Part shown: positions 24,457-32,737 of the stretch, one piece after another
Numbering within the stretch: the first letter of the stretch is position 1
How the letters are laid out: every line of letters starts with the position of its first letter
Assembly: GCF_937996225.1 (NCBI RefSeq)
Contig: NZ_CALKTC010000060.1
Location: 1-40,723, forward strand
Origin: an uncultured Campylobacter sp.
GTDB taxonomy: Bacteria > Campylobacterota > Campylobacteria > Campylobacterales > Campylobacteraceae
Direction: 5' to 3'
DNA length: 40,723 nucleotides
The notes under the pieces: model-generated
Database searches by the model: none
What the model saw: only the letters and a program-made list of their open reading frames with translations
Told to the model about the DNA's origin: nothing
Position numbers and translations under genes: made by a program

Positions 24457-24475
24457 TTTAATATTAATTATTAAA
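24457..24475. promoter_or_regulatory. Candidate Fur operator
   Basis: The 19-base near-palindrome TTTAATATTAATTATTAAA (16 of 19 positions symmetric) lies just behind the -10 box. It is of the AT-rich palindromic type bound by Campylobacter Fur. Not a strict match to GATAATGATAATCATTATC, so it remains a candidate; the local AT content makes chance palindromes easier. Confidence 0.4.
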
Positions 24476-24625
24476 GTATTTTTATAGAATTAAATTTCAC
24501 TAATAATTCCCCATTCCATCGATATTTTTATAAAAAATTATGTTAAATAAAGTACAACATATAATCAAGGAGTCGCTCTAAATAAGTAAAATTTTGTAAC
24601 GCTAATCCTTAATCATCAAGTTGTT
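24476..24625. other. AT-rich start of the gap between receptor and TRAP operon
   Basis: The 24403-25031 gap is about 630 bases. After the receptor promoter region it is AT-rich with no gene; the fragment at 24626-24814 and the TRAP terminator at 24988-25021 are listed separately, and 24815-24987 shows nothing I can name. Confidence 0.4.
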
Positions 24626-24814
24626 TTGGAGAAATTTTGCACAGTTTTTGATTTTATCTGCTTTAAGAATCATTTTCGCTTTTGTGGACGTGTATATTTT
24701 AAACTATCAAAGGCATTACAAGCGGCAACGCGAAAACGGCTTTGCTCTATTGATTTCGCGTATCCTGTGGCTTGCGATAATCATATAGACAAGCATGGAT
24801 TTAGTACACGATAG
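24626..24814 (+). pseudogene. Possible remnant of an IS982-type transposase
   Basis: A 62-residue frame whose end, IDFAYPVACDNHIDKHGF, recalls the IDS-x-P-x-x-VCDN-x-RI-x-H-K motif of IS982-family transposases around the first catalytic Asp. The ID, C, D, N, I and H positions line up with one deletion. No more of the transposase and no terminal repeats were found. It may also be an accidental frame; the identification rests only on this short motif. Confidence 0.3.
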
Positions 24815-24987
24815 TTTTAACACGGTAACTTCGTATGAATAAATTCATCTACTAAGCAGCATAATTACTTCGGCGCAATTTAAAATTTTGAGTAGTTTAG
24901 ATAGGCGGATTTAAATTTAGAACAAAGAGTCAATTCAAATTTAAAATCCTGGTGCAAGAATAAAAAGCAAGAAGATAAATTTAATAA

Positions 24988-25021
24988 GACCCCGCAAATT
25001 TATCTAAAATTTAGCGGGATC
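24988..25021 (-). terminator. Terminator of the TRAP operon
   Basis: Minus-strand stem GATCCCGC pairs with GCGGGGTC (one G-T wobble), extended by an AAATTT/AAATTT inner stem across a single bulge. It starts 11 bases after the permease stop and is followed by TTATTAAATTT. A convincing intrinsic terminator. Confidence 0.7.
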
Positions 25022-25031
25022 AAATTTGATT

Positions 25032-27116
25032 TTACGCCACAGGCGCGCTATTTTCGGCGTGCGTACCATCTGAGTCTTTAGGTCTTAAAACCCACTGCTT
25101 TGCAAAGATCAGCGCGTAGATCGCAGCGCCGATAGCGTAGCTTGCATATTCACTTGGGATAAACTCTATAAATTTCGCGCAGATATTAGGCACCAGCATT
25201 AGCGGCGTTACGAGCAGCAATAGCAGGCGCTCTACCGGGTTGCACTTGGTTACGAACCAGCCCTGCAGCGAGGAGCTGAAGGCAAACATACCCACGATCG
25301 CCGTAGCAAAAATCAGCGCGATTTGCAGCGGATTGCCGATCCAAATGATACTTTTCGAATCCGTCGGATTGCCGACGCTTTGGATCAAAAGCAGCTTGTT
25401 GTTGAAAAAGAACGCAAACGGAAGCACCGCAGTGCGCAGATCGTAAATGAAGCCCTGAAGTCCTACTATTACCGGATTTGCTTTTGCGATGCCCGCGGCG
25501 GCGTATGCGGCGATGCCCACGGGCGGGGTATCGTCGGCTAAAATTCCGAAATAAAAGACAAAAAGATGCACCGCGATCGCAGGGATCAAAAAGCCGTTTT
25601 TGCCGGCCAGTATTAAAATCACCGGAGCAATAAGGCTCGAAACGACGATATAATTCGCCGTCGTAGGAAGCCCCATGCCCAAAATCAGGCTCATTATCGC
25701 AGTCATCAGAAGTATCAGCACTATGCTATTTCCCGCGACCGCCTCCACGAGCTCTGAAAGAACCTGTCCCAATCCGGTAAGCGAGATCGAGCCGATGATG
25801 ATGCCCGCTAGCGCGGTGGCAACGGCTACCGTGACCATATTTTTGGCAGCGCCCACCATAGCCCAAAAAATATCGACAAAACCGACGATAAAATCGGACT
25901 TGCCAACCTTTTCGCCAAATATCGTTTTTTTAGCGGGCTCTTGTACGATCATTATTAAAAATAGCACGCAGATCGAGTTGAATGCCGCAGAGATCGCGCT
26001 TTCTTTTAGAATCAATAGAGTAAAAAGAAGCACTAAAATCGGTATTATGTAATGAATGCCGCTAAATATAATTTTTAGCTTTGAAACCTTGGCGTAATCG
26101 CGGCTGCCGCGAAGCCCTAGCTTGCAGCTTTCAAGATGCACGATAAAAAATAACCCCGCGTAGCAGACGAAAGCGGGGACCACCGCCGCGATCATTACGT
26201 TGGTGTAGCTCATGCCTAAAAATTCCGCGATGATAAACGCCGCAGCGCCCATAATAGGCGGCATAAGCTGCCCGTTTACGCCTGCGGCGACCTCGATAGC
26301 GCCCGCTTTAGTGGCGGTAAGCCCCGCTTTTTTCATTAGCGGGATCGTAAAGGTGCCCACCGTCACGACGTTTGCGGTCGAGCTGCCGCTTACCATGCCG
26401 GTTAGTCCGCTGGCGATTACGCTAGCCTTGGCGGGTCCTCCGCGAAAGCGACCTAAAATCGCAAACGCTACGTTTATAAAATACTGCCCCGCTCCGGCTC
26501 GCTCCAAAAGCGCACCGAATAACACGAACAGATAGATGAAGCTGGTGCTGACCCCTACCGGCACGCCGAATACGCCCTCTGTCGTTAAAAACATGTGTCC
26601 TGCAAGCAGTTCAAAGCTTGCGCCGCGGTGCGCGATGATATCTGGCATATAGGGGCCGAAGTAACAATACAGAAGAAAGGTAAAAGCGATAATGCCAAGC
26701 GCTGGTCCCATCATACGACGACCTGCTTCAAAGAGTATGAAAATTCCGATAAAGGCTGCTACGATATCTCTGGTTAGATAATTTCCCGGGCGCTGCGCTA
26801 GCCCGTTAAATTCTATCGCAGGATACAAGATCGCGGCGACTCCGACGATTAATAAAATATAATCGTAAAACGGGATATAAAAATGCGCCTTAGAGCGCGG
26901 GCGAAACGGAAAAAGCGAAAAAATTATAAAAATGGCGAACGCCAAGTGGATCGAGCGCGCGATATTTGTATTTAACGTAAAATACGCGATGTAAAGCTGA
27001 AAGACCGACCACGCGAAGCAGACCAGCGTCACGAGCCAGAAGAGCTTTTTAGAGGTAAATTCTCTACTTTTTACCTCTAAAACCTGCTCGTCGTTTTGTG
27101 TAGATTTCTCCATCAA
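25032..27116 (-). CDS. TRAP transporter fused small/large permease
   Basis: A 694-residue inner-membrane protein combining the DctQ-like small part (N-terminal 4-helix region, about 1-110) and the DctM-like large part (12 or more helices, about 120-620) of a TRAP transporter. Typical stretches are AGHMFLTTEGVFGVPVGVS, GPAKASVIASGLTGMVSGSS, MGLPTTANYIVVSSLIAPV and ADDTPPVGIAAYAAAGIAK. It imports an organic acid or amino acid with Na+ or H+. Fused permeases go with TAXI solute receptors, exactly what lies 5 bases upstream. It ends at a clear hairpin. The substrate is not apparent. Confidence 0.93.
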   Translation of the reverse strand: MMEKSTQNDEQVLEVKSREFTSKKLFWLVTLVCFAWSVFQLYIAYFTLNTNIARSIHLAFAIFIIFSLFPFRPRSKAHFYIPFYDYILLIVGVAAILYPAIEFNGLAQRPGNYLTRDIVAAFIGIFILFEAGRRMMGPALGIIAFTFLLYCYFGPYMPDIIAHRGASFELLAGHMFLTTEGVFGVPVGVSTSFIYLFVLFGALLERAGAGQYFINVAFAILGRFRGGPAKASVIASGLTGMVSGSSTANVVTVGTFTIPLMKKAGLTATKAGAIEVAAGVNGQLMPPIMGAAAFIIAEFLGMSYTNVMIAAVVPAFVCYAGLFFIVHLESCKLGLRGSRDYAKVSKLKIIFSGIHYIIPILVLLFTLLILKESAISAAFNSICVLFLIMIVQEPAKKTIFGEKVGKSDFIVGFVDIFWAMVGAAKNMVTVAVATALAGIIIGSISLTGLGQVLSELVEAVAGNSIVLILLMTAIMSLILGMGLPTTANYIVVSSLIAPVILILAGKNGFLIPAIAVHLFVFYFGILADDTPPVGIAAYAAAGIAKANPVIVGLQGFIYDLRTAVLPFAFFFNNKLLLIQSVGNPTDSKSIIWIGNPLQIALIFATAIVGMFAFSSSLQGWFVTKCNPVERLLLLLVTPLMLVPNICAKFIEFIPSEYASYAIGAAIYALIFAKQWVLRPKDSDGTHAENSAPVA

Positions 27117-27121
27117 CTAGC

Positions 27122-28063
27122 CTATTTCAGCAGCCCGGCTTCTTTATACACCGCCTCTGCCGCAGGATGAAGCGGCGCGCTAAGCCCCTCTAAAAGAGAT
27201 TCTTTGCTCACTAAATTTAGCGCAGGGTGTAGCTTTTTATACTCGTCGAAATTATCAAGTATAGCCTTAACTACCGCCCTAACCGCCTCGTCGCTTTGGC
27301 TAGCGTCGGTTACGAGTACAGCCTTTACGCCGATAGTCTGCGTGTCGTGATCTACTCCGTCATACATCTTCGCAGGGATCACGCCTTTAGCGAAATAGGG
27401 ATATTTCTCCATAATTTTTTTGATATGCTCATCGTCGATGCCGACTAAGTCGATAGGAAGCGAAGTCGCCGCATCGGTGATATTTGCGGTCGGATGTCCT
27501 ACGACGTAGAAGTATCCGTCGATCTTCTTATCTTTTAGCGCCATAGGGCATTCTTGCGCCGTTAAAACGCCGTGCTGGGCGAGCTTTTTAAGATCGAAGT
27601 CGTAATTTTCAAAAACTATCGTACTGGTTAGCTCGTTGCCGCTACCTGGGTTTCCGATATTGATCTTTTTGCCCGCAGCGTCGCCGTAAGCTTTGATGCC
27701 ACTCTCTTTAGAAACTACGAAAGCCAAAAGCTCCGGATAGATCGAAATTACGGAGCGTAAATTTTTATCCGCCGCACCTTGGAATTTGCCCGTACCGTTG
27801 TATTTATCATAGACGACGTCGCTTTGAACGAAGCCGAAATTTAGCTCCTTTTTAAGCACGTTATTGACATTATACGTTGAGCCGCCCGTCGATTGCACGG
27901 AGCATTTCATATTTTTATCCATATTTACCAAGCGGCAAATCGCGCCGCCTACCGGATAATAGGTGCCGGTCATACCGCCGGTGCCGATATTGATGAACTC
28001 CTTAGCGCCCGAAACGCTTGCTAATAGGGCCAAACCGGCCAAAGCAACAGAAAATTTTTTCAT
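27122..28063 (-). CDS. TAXI-family TRAP substrate-binding protein
   Basis: A 313-residue periplasmic receptor. The signal peptide is residues 1-20 (AGLALLASVSGA). The mature part opens with INIGTGGMTGTYYPVGGAIC, the hallmark of TAXI receptors, and continues with SVQSTGGSTYNVNNV and GNPGSGNELTSTIVFENY. Members bind small organic ligands, often glutamate- or carboxylate-like; no substrate can be read here. AAAGGAGCAAAG precedes the ATG. It is the first gene of the pair with the fused permease. Confidence 0.93.
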   Translation of the reverse strand: MKKFSVALAGLALLASVSGAKEFINIGTGGMTGTYYPVGGAICRLVNMDKNMKCSVQSTGGSTYNVNNVLKKELNFGFVQSDVVYDKYNGTGKFQGAADKNLRSVISIYPELLAFVVSKESGIKAYGDAAGKKINIGNPGSGNELTSTIVFENYDFDLKKLAQHGVLTAQECPMALKDKKIDGYFYVVGHPTANITDAATSLPIDLVGIDDEHIKKIMEKYPYFAKGVIPAKMYDGVDHDTQTIGVKAVLVTDASQSDEAVRAVVKAILDNFDEYKKLHPALNLVSKESLLEGLSAPLHPAAEAVYKEAGLLK

Positions 28064-28115
28064 CTTTGCTCCTTTTTGAGTTAAAAGTTTAAAAGTATTG
28101 CTAAATTTCTATAAA

Positions 28116-28121
28116 ATTCTA
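28116..28121 (-). promoter_or_regulatory. Candidate -10 box for the TAXI-TRAP operon
   Basis: TAGAAT on the minus strand, 53 bases before the ATG, in a T-rich context (TATTTTTATTAGAAT). A second hexamer TATAGA lies 3 bases downstream. Confidence 0.35.
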
Positions 28122-28183
28122 ATAAAAATAGATCGAATTTCGCGCAAATTTACGATTTTACACATTGCGGCGCAGGTGATTTA

Positions 28184-28216
28184 ATATCAAAGTAGGGTGG
28201 CGATCTACTCTGATAT
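28184..28216. other. Inverted repeat upstream of the TAXI-TRAP operon
   Basis: Twelve-base arms (ATATCAAAGTAG and CTACTCTGATAT, one mismatch) around a 9-base centre. It lies 120 bases before the TAXI start and 80 past the truA stop. Either an operator for a regulator of the uptake genes or a terminator of truA without a good T run. Confidence 0.4.
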
Positions 28217-28295
28217 GCGAATTTTACCGCGATAAAATTCTAAGCTTGAAATCCAAACGCTCGTGGATAAAATTTAACGCTATAAATTTAAAGCC

Positions 28296-29558
28296 TTAAT
28301 AACTCACGCTGCTAAGATACAGCCCGTTTGGCGGAAAGGGAATTCTGCTAAGCGCTCGCGAGAAGCTGATCTCGCGCCCGCTCTGCACGGATTTTAGGGC
28401 GTTTGCGACCATCAACCGCACCTGCGCTCGCAAAAATCCGTTAGCTTTAAAATTTATCAAGGTTAAATTTCTAAAAGAGTAGGCGCGCGCGACGTAGAGC
28501 TCGCGCACAGGGCTTTTTATGTCGCTGCCGCTTTTCATAAACTCGCTAAAATCGTGCTCGCCGACGAAATTCGCAAGCGCAGCATTGAGCGCGGCAAGAT
28601 CCACGCGCGGATAAAACACGCAAAAATCGCTAGGAAAGGGGCTTGGACGTCCGTGGTTTAAAACGTAGCGATAGCATCGCGCCACGGCATCGTAACGCGG
28701 ATGAAAATCGCGCGGCACCGGGCTGATGTGTTGCACAAAAATATAGGGTGCGCAATGGCGGTTTATGAGCTCTTTTAGACGCGGCAGCTCCCAGTGCACG
28801 GTGCATTCGACGCAGCTTACCTGGCGCAGCGCGTGCACCCCTTTATCTGTGCGCGAGCTGCTGATGAGCGGCGCAAAGATCCCCACGCGCCCCAAAGCCG
28901 CGCGTAGCACGTTCTCGACGCCGCGCCCGTGAGGCTGAGACTGCGAGCCGCTAAATTTCGAGCCGTCATAGGAATAGATGAGCTTGAGCTTTACGCGCTC
29001 GGAGTTTGCGCTCGCTGCAAAGTCGCTTGCAGGCGCGCTTTCAATAATATTTTTGAGTTCGGACGCGCCTGCGAGGGTGTTTGCGGAAATGCCCGCTTTG
29101 TAGGCGGTATCTGCTTTGAGAGAGTCTGCGGCGCGGTCGTCTGCGGGACTTGTGCAAATCTCTTCTGTGCTTGCCGCGCAAATATCCGAAGCGGCTGCGT
29201 CCGTAGAATTTTTGCGGGCGGAATTTTTATTTGCCCTGCGCGCGACCTTTTTGACGCAAACGGCGTCCGAATTCCGCCTGACGCCTTCGTGATTCAAATC
29301 GCAAGCAGGCGCAGCATAGGTAGCCGTATCGCTTGCCGTATCCGCAAGAGCGGAATTTTTAAAATTTGAAATTTTATCGTTTAAGATCAAAGCCTGCTCG
29401 CCGCTTTGCGCTTCGTGTTCTAAATTTACGCCACGCAAAATTTTAGAGGCGCTAGCCTTGCTCGCCGAAATTTTATCAGCCAAATTTCGAGCGGACGAGC
29501 TTTTGTTTAAAATTTCGCCGCCGCAGAGCTCGGAGCTTTTTTCAGTACCTCGGGGCAA
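28296..29558 (-). CDS. truA: tRNA pseudouridine synthase A with a 188-residue disordered N-terminus
   Basis: TruA makes pseudouridine at positions 38-40 of tRNA. The body starts at about residue 189 (VKLKLIYSYDGSKFSGSQSQ) and has the catalytic SSRTDKGVHA (Asp238). The 188 residues before it are Ala/Ser/Asn/Asp/Lys-rich, with no Met anywhere, and no Met follows before the middle of the catalytic domain. So translation must use a non-ATG codon. TTG 29558 has AGGA six bases before it and overlaps the lptF/G end by 17 bases. TTG codons further in (near residues 41 and 57) are alternatives. The long tail is absent from ordinary TruA of about 240 residues. Composition resembles the TatB tail. Confidence 0.85.
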   Translation of the reverse strand: MPRGTEKSSELCGGEILNKSSSARNLADKISASKASASKILRGVNLEHEAQSGEQALILNDKISNFKNSALADTASDTATYAAPACDLNHEGVRRNSDAVCVKKVARRANKNSARKNSTDAAASDICAASTEEICTSPADDRAADSLKADTAYKAGISANTLAGASELKNIIESAPASDFAASANSERVKLKLIYSYDGSKFSGSQSQPHGRGVENVLRAALGRVGIFAPLISSSRTDKGVHALRQVSCVECTVHWELPRLKELINRHCAPYIFVQHISPVPRDFHPRYDAVARCYRYVLNHGRPSPFPSDFCVFYPRVDLAALNAALANFVGEHDFSEFMKSGSDIKSPVRELYVARAYSFRNLTLINFKANGFLRAQVRLMVANALKSVQSGREISFSRALSRIPFPPNGLYLSSVSY

Positions 29559-30573
29559 TTTTGATCCTGTAGTAAAGCAGCGATGCGATAAGCGTAACGC
29601 CGAATGTCACGGGAAGCGCGATGCTTGGGTATTTACAGAGCAGCATGATCATCGCGAAGTAGCTAAAAAGCACGCCGAAGATCCCCGCGTAAACGAAGCC
29701 CTTTTCGTAGCGATAGGTCACGATGCCGAGGCTTAGCGCAAACAGGAAGCTCGCCAGCGGAAAGAGCGAGACGAGGGTGTAGATGCTAAATTCTTTCCTG
29801 CGCTTCTCGCTGCCGCTCATATCGCTCCAGTATCCGATCACGCCGCCTCCGCCGCGGATATTGCGGTCGCTTTGCGTGCGCAGGGTTAGGCTTTCAAACT
29901 CGCTTACGTGCCACTGCTCGCCGCCCATCGTGTAAATTTTGCCGTCGTGCAGCATCGCAGAAAAGCTCGCGTTTTCGTTTTTAAACTCGCCGCTACGCGC
30001 TACGATCATCCGCTCGTGATCCTGCGAGTTACCCGGATTATACAGCACGAGATCCTTATACAGCGTGCTTGTGCCGTTGTTTTCCTGCGAGTCGATAAAA
30101 ACGAGCCAGTCGGAGAATTTCTGCCCGAATTCGTTGGATTTGATATTTAGCGTCGCGCTGATCTTCTTGTAATCGATGAAATTGTCCTTTAAATTTTCGG
30201 CTATCGGCATCATAAAAAGCGATACGAAAAGTAGCGCCAAGGAACACAGCGCGGCGCTTATGCCAAAAAACAGCGCGATCTTGCGCGTGGCGTAGCCGAT
30301 GGTAAATATGACGATGGTTTCGTTCTCTTTAGATAGCCTAAAAAGCGAGATGCTAAGCGCTACGAAAAACGCGATCGGCACCGTAAATATGAGTATGCGC
30401 GGTAGCATGAAAAGGTAGAGCTTGACTAGCTCTGAAAAATTTATCTCGATAAACGACGTAATGCGCGCGATCTGAAGGAAAAATACGATCGACATTATGA
30501 TAAAAAGCGTGCTAAAAAGCGACGCGAACGAGCTTACGAAGTTGCTAAATAAATAGCGCTGCACCCTATCCAT
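29542..30573 (-). CDS. LptF/LptG-family permease (YjgP/YjgQ)
   Basis: A 343-residue inner-membrane protein with the YjgP/YjgQ layout: helices at about 12-30, 55-80 and 100-120, then a periplasmic domain (about 135-240, IKSNEFGQKFSDWLVFID...LHDGKIYTMGGEQWHV). Three further helices end the protein. LptF and LptG form the membrane part of the lipopolysaccharide export ABC transporter. Which of the two this is cannot be decided from this copy alone; I recall one in this same place in C. jejuni. It overlaps the prepilin peptidase gene by 8 bases upstream and truA downstream. Confidence 0.85.
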   Translation of the reverse strand: MDRVQRYLFSNFVSSFASLFSTLFIIMSIVFFLQIARITSFIEINFSELVKLYLFMLPRILIFTVPIAFFVALSISLFRLSKENETIVIFTIGYATRKIALFFGISAALCSLALLFVSLFMMPIAENLKDNFIDYKKISATLNIKSNEFGQKFSDWLVFIDSQENNGTSTLYKDLVLYNPGNSQDHERMIVARSGEFKNENASFSAMLHDGKIYTMGGEQWHVSEFESLTLRTQSDRNIRGGGGVIGYWSDMSGSEKRRKEFSIYTLVSLFPLASFLFALSLGIVTYRYEKGFVYAGIFGVLFSYFAMIMLLCKYPSIALPVTFGVTLIASLLYYRIKIAPRY

Positions 30574-31321
30574 AAATGACGTCCAGAAGCCTTAAAATTT
30601 GATCTTTGAAGATAAAAGTAAGAAGCAGACCCATCGATAAAAACGGCACGAAAGGTAGCTCGTAGCCTCTTTTGTGCGCGATGAGATACGCAGGCAGCGT
30701 CAAAATCGCGCCGATGTAGATCGAGATGCCGCCCAGCTTCCAGCCCAAAATTGCCCCCATAACGCCCGCGATAAAAATATCCGCGCTTCCCATCGCTTCG
30801 CGCTTGAGCACGAAAGTGACGATTAGGCGCAGCACGAAAAATATCGCCGCGTATCCCGCCGCCGCGCCAACGCCGCTAAGATCAAAATCATACATCAGCG
30901 TATAAGCAAGCGAAAGCGCCGTAACTACGTAAAGAAGGCTCTCCGGTACGGCTTTATACTCAAAATCGATCGCCGAAAGCGCCATAAGCAGGATGAAGCA
31001 AAGCCCGAGCACCGCGGCTTTTGCAAGATCGGGCTCACCGAAATACGCCGCAAGCGCAAGCGCGCCGCCTAAAAGCTCGACGATCGGGTAGCGGATCGAA
31101 ATTTTGGTTTTGCAAAAGGCGCATTTACCGCCCAAAAAGAGCCACGAAAGCAGCGGAATGTTGTGGTAAAATTTTAAAGCGTGAGAGCATTTTGGGCAGT
31201 GCGATGCGGGGAAATTGACGCTCTGTCCGCGCGGCAGGCGGTAGATCAGGACGTTGCAAAACGAGCCTACGCAGGTGCCGAATACCGCAAAAATCACGCC
31301 GTAAACGATATTTAAATCCAT
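30566..31321 (-). CDS. Prepilin peptidase (A24 family)
   Basis: A 251-residue aspartic protease that cuts and methylates type IV pilin-like precursors. It begins GTCVGSFCNVLIYRLPRGQS, followed by two CxxC pairs of the cytoplasmic zinc loop (CPKC, CAFC), SIRYPIVELLGG, the first catalytic Asp in AIDFEYKAVPE, and the second in MGSADIFIAGVMGAILGW (GSAD where many have GxGD). Seven or eight membrane helices are predicted. No pilin genes lie in the window, so the substrate is elsewhere (pili, pseudopili or competence). It overlaps the lptF/G gene by 8 bases and is separated by 65 bases from the small zinc-ribbon protein. Confidence 0.9.
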   Translation of the reverse strand: MDLNIVYGVIFAVFGTCVGSFCNVLIYRLPRGQSVNFPASHCPKCSHALKFYHNIPLLSWLFLGGKCAFCKTKISIRYPIVELLGGALALAAYFGEPDLAKAAVLGLCFILLMALSAIDFEYKAVPESLLYVVTALSLAYTLMYDFDLSGVGAAAGYAAIFFVLRLIVTFVLKREAMGSADIFIAGVMGAILGWKLGGISIYIGAILTLPAYLIAHKRGYELPFVPFLSMGLLLTFIFKDQILRLLDVIYG

Positions 31322-31386
31322 CTTTTTCCTTTGGAGCTTTAACTTTTTAAAATTTAATCAAACGCTCTATGGTAGCGAGAAATTTC

Positions 31387-31812
31387 TTAGTTTTCATTGA
31401 TTTTTTGCCTCTCATAAGGGAAAAATTTTACGAAAATCGCCGCCGCGCCTACGCAAAATAAAATGGCTATGAGCCCTGCGATTAGCGGCTCGCCACATGC
31501 CTCATATAATCTGCCGAAAATCAAAAATCCCGCCACCAGTATCACGGCGTCCAAAAGATCGAAGTTCAAAGTATCTACGATCCATAAAAACATAATATAT
31601 GCGCCTATCCCGCTGCCTGCGGATGCCAAAATCCCCATTTTATCGGGGATGAAAGCAAACGCTAGCATAAAAAACACAAGCAGGCAAATGTAGACCGTCA
31701 GTATAAATTTCTTGGGTTTTTTATACACTCTGCCGCATCTTGGGCATCTTAGAGTTTTCATCGGCTTTTTGGTAAGTTTTTTGCCGCAATCACACTGTAT
31801 ATAATAGCTCAT
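31387..31812 (-). CDS. Small zinc-ribbon membrane protein, unknown function
   Basis: A 141-residue protein: an N-terminal zinc ribbon with Cys at 8, 10, 24 and 27 (CDCG...CPRC) and a basic linker (KKPKKF), then four hydrophobic helices (about 37-52, 58-75, 82-97, 106-128). No named family was recognised. A GAAAGGAAGG site precedes the ATG. It lies between the conserved uppS and prepilin peptidase genes and appears to be an added gene there. Its design resembles the 2683-2985 protein. Confidence 0.75.
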   Translation of the reverse strand: MSYYIQCDCGKKLTKKPMKTLRCPRCGRVYKKPKKFILTVYICLLVFFMLAFAFIPDKMGILASAGSGIGAYIMFLWIVDTLNFDLLDAVILVAGFLIFGRLYEACGEPLIAGLIAILFCVGAAAIFVKFFPYERQKINEN

Positions 31813-31844
31813 GGCCTTCCTTTCGCTCTTTGCGTGAACGCGCG

Positions 31845-32035
31845 CGATTTTAAAATTCTGCCGCGTAAATTTACCGCGCCGCGTAATGCAGCTCGTGCTA
31901 GAGCTTTAAATTTAAAAGGGCGAAATTTTAAAATTCTAAAATTTTGAAATTTCACGGCGTCGCGGATTAAATTTTAAAATTTACCGCGTCGCAGGCGGTT
32001 CTTGCAAATTAAAATTTTAAAATTTAAAGCGCCCG
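31845..32035. repeat. Intergenic mosaic of AAATTTTAAAATTT and CCGCG units
   Basis: At least four AAATTTTAAAATTT-type palindromes alternate with GC blocks such as CCGCGTAAATTTACCGCGCC, ACGGCGTCGCGG and ACCGCGTCGCAGG. The repeats are imperfect, unlike a CRISPR. They fill the whole uppS downstream gap; no gene is present. Confidence 0.5.
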
Positions 32036-32056
32036 TTAGAGCGACTGCGCAGCAGC

Positions 32057-32734
32057 TTAAAGACCGCCGAAGCGGCGCTGTTTGAGGCGGAAATCATCCA
32101 CTATGCGCGCAAGCTCCTCGCGCGTGAAATCCGGCCACAGCGTCGGCGTAAACGCAAGCTCGGCGTAGCTCGCCTGCCAGAGCAAGAAATTCGACAGCCG
32201 CTGCTCGCCGCCCGTGCGCACCAGCAGATCCACGTCGCCGCTGTGCGCGGTATCCAGATGCGCGCCGATGCCCGCTTCGCTTAGTCGCTCGCCGCTTGCA
32301 AGTAGTCTCTCGCACGCTCGCACGATCTCGTCGCGCGAGCCGTAGTTGATCGCTAGGTTAAAATTTAGCGCTCGCCCGTTTTGAGTTAAATTTGAAAGAT
32401 ATTCGATCTCGCTTCGCAGATCACCCTCAAAAGCCGATATGTCGCCGATCGGATAGAATTTTATCCCGTTTTGGGTAAATTTTTCGCGGCGTGAAATTAG
32501 GAATTTTTGAAGCAACTTCATCAAAAATTCCACTTCGCTTTTCGGGCGCTTCCAATTTTCGGTGCTAAAGGCGTAGAGCGTGAGGTTTGCGATGCCTTCG
32601 TCGATGCAAAACTCGCAGATCTGCTCCACGACCTCCGCGCCTGCTTCGTGCCCGCCGGTGCGCAGCAGACCGCGCCTTTTCGCCCAGCGCCCGTTGCCGT
32701 CCATCACAAGAGCGAGATGATTTAGGCTATTCAC
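32057..32734 (-). CDS. uppS: Undecaprenyl diphosphate synthase
   Basis: A 225-residue cis-prenyltransferase making the C55 lipid carrier for murein and surface glycans from farnesyl diphosphate and isopentenyl diphosphate. LVMDGNGRWAKRRGL (diphosphate-binding Asp and Asn), GHEAGAEVV, LYAFSTENWKRP and LLVRTGGEQRLSNFLLWQ are clear. The start is GTG at 32734, four bases after the coaBC stop; no in-frame ATG lies near. Gene order glmU-coaBC-uppS is, as I recall, as in C. jejuni. Confidence 0.95.
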   Translation of the reverse strand: MNSLNHLALVMDGNGRWAKRRGLLRTGGHEAGAEVVEQICEFCIDEGIANLTLYAFSTENWKRPKSEVEFLMKLLQKFLISRREKFTQNGIKFYPIGDISAFEGDLRSEIEYLSNLTQNGRALNFNLAINYGSRDEIVRACERLLASGERLSEAGIGAHLDTAHSGDVDLLVRTGGEQRLSNFLLWQASYAELAFTPTLWPDFTREELARIVDDFRLKQRRFGGL

Positions 32735-32737
32735 GGA

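Noticed and set aside
28929..29369. Plus-strand frame of 146 codons opposite the truA extension
   Set aside because: It mirrors the low-complexity truA front part and is Cys/Arg-rich filler. The truA frame continues into a recognised enzyme, so that strand is preferred.
31845..32035. Possible CRISPR-like array
   Set aside because: Units are imperfect, of unequal spacing and themselves palindromic; there are no regular spacers and no cas genes in the window.
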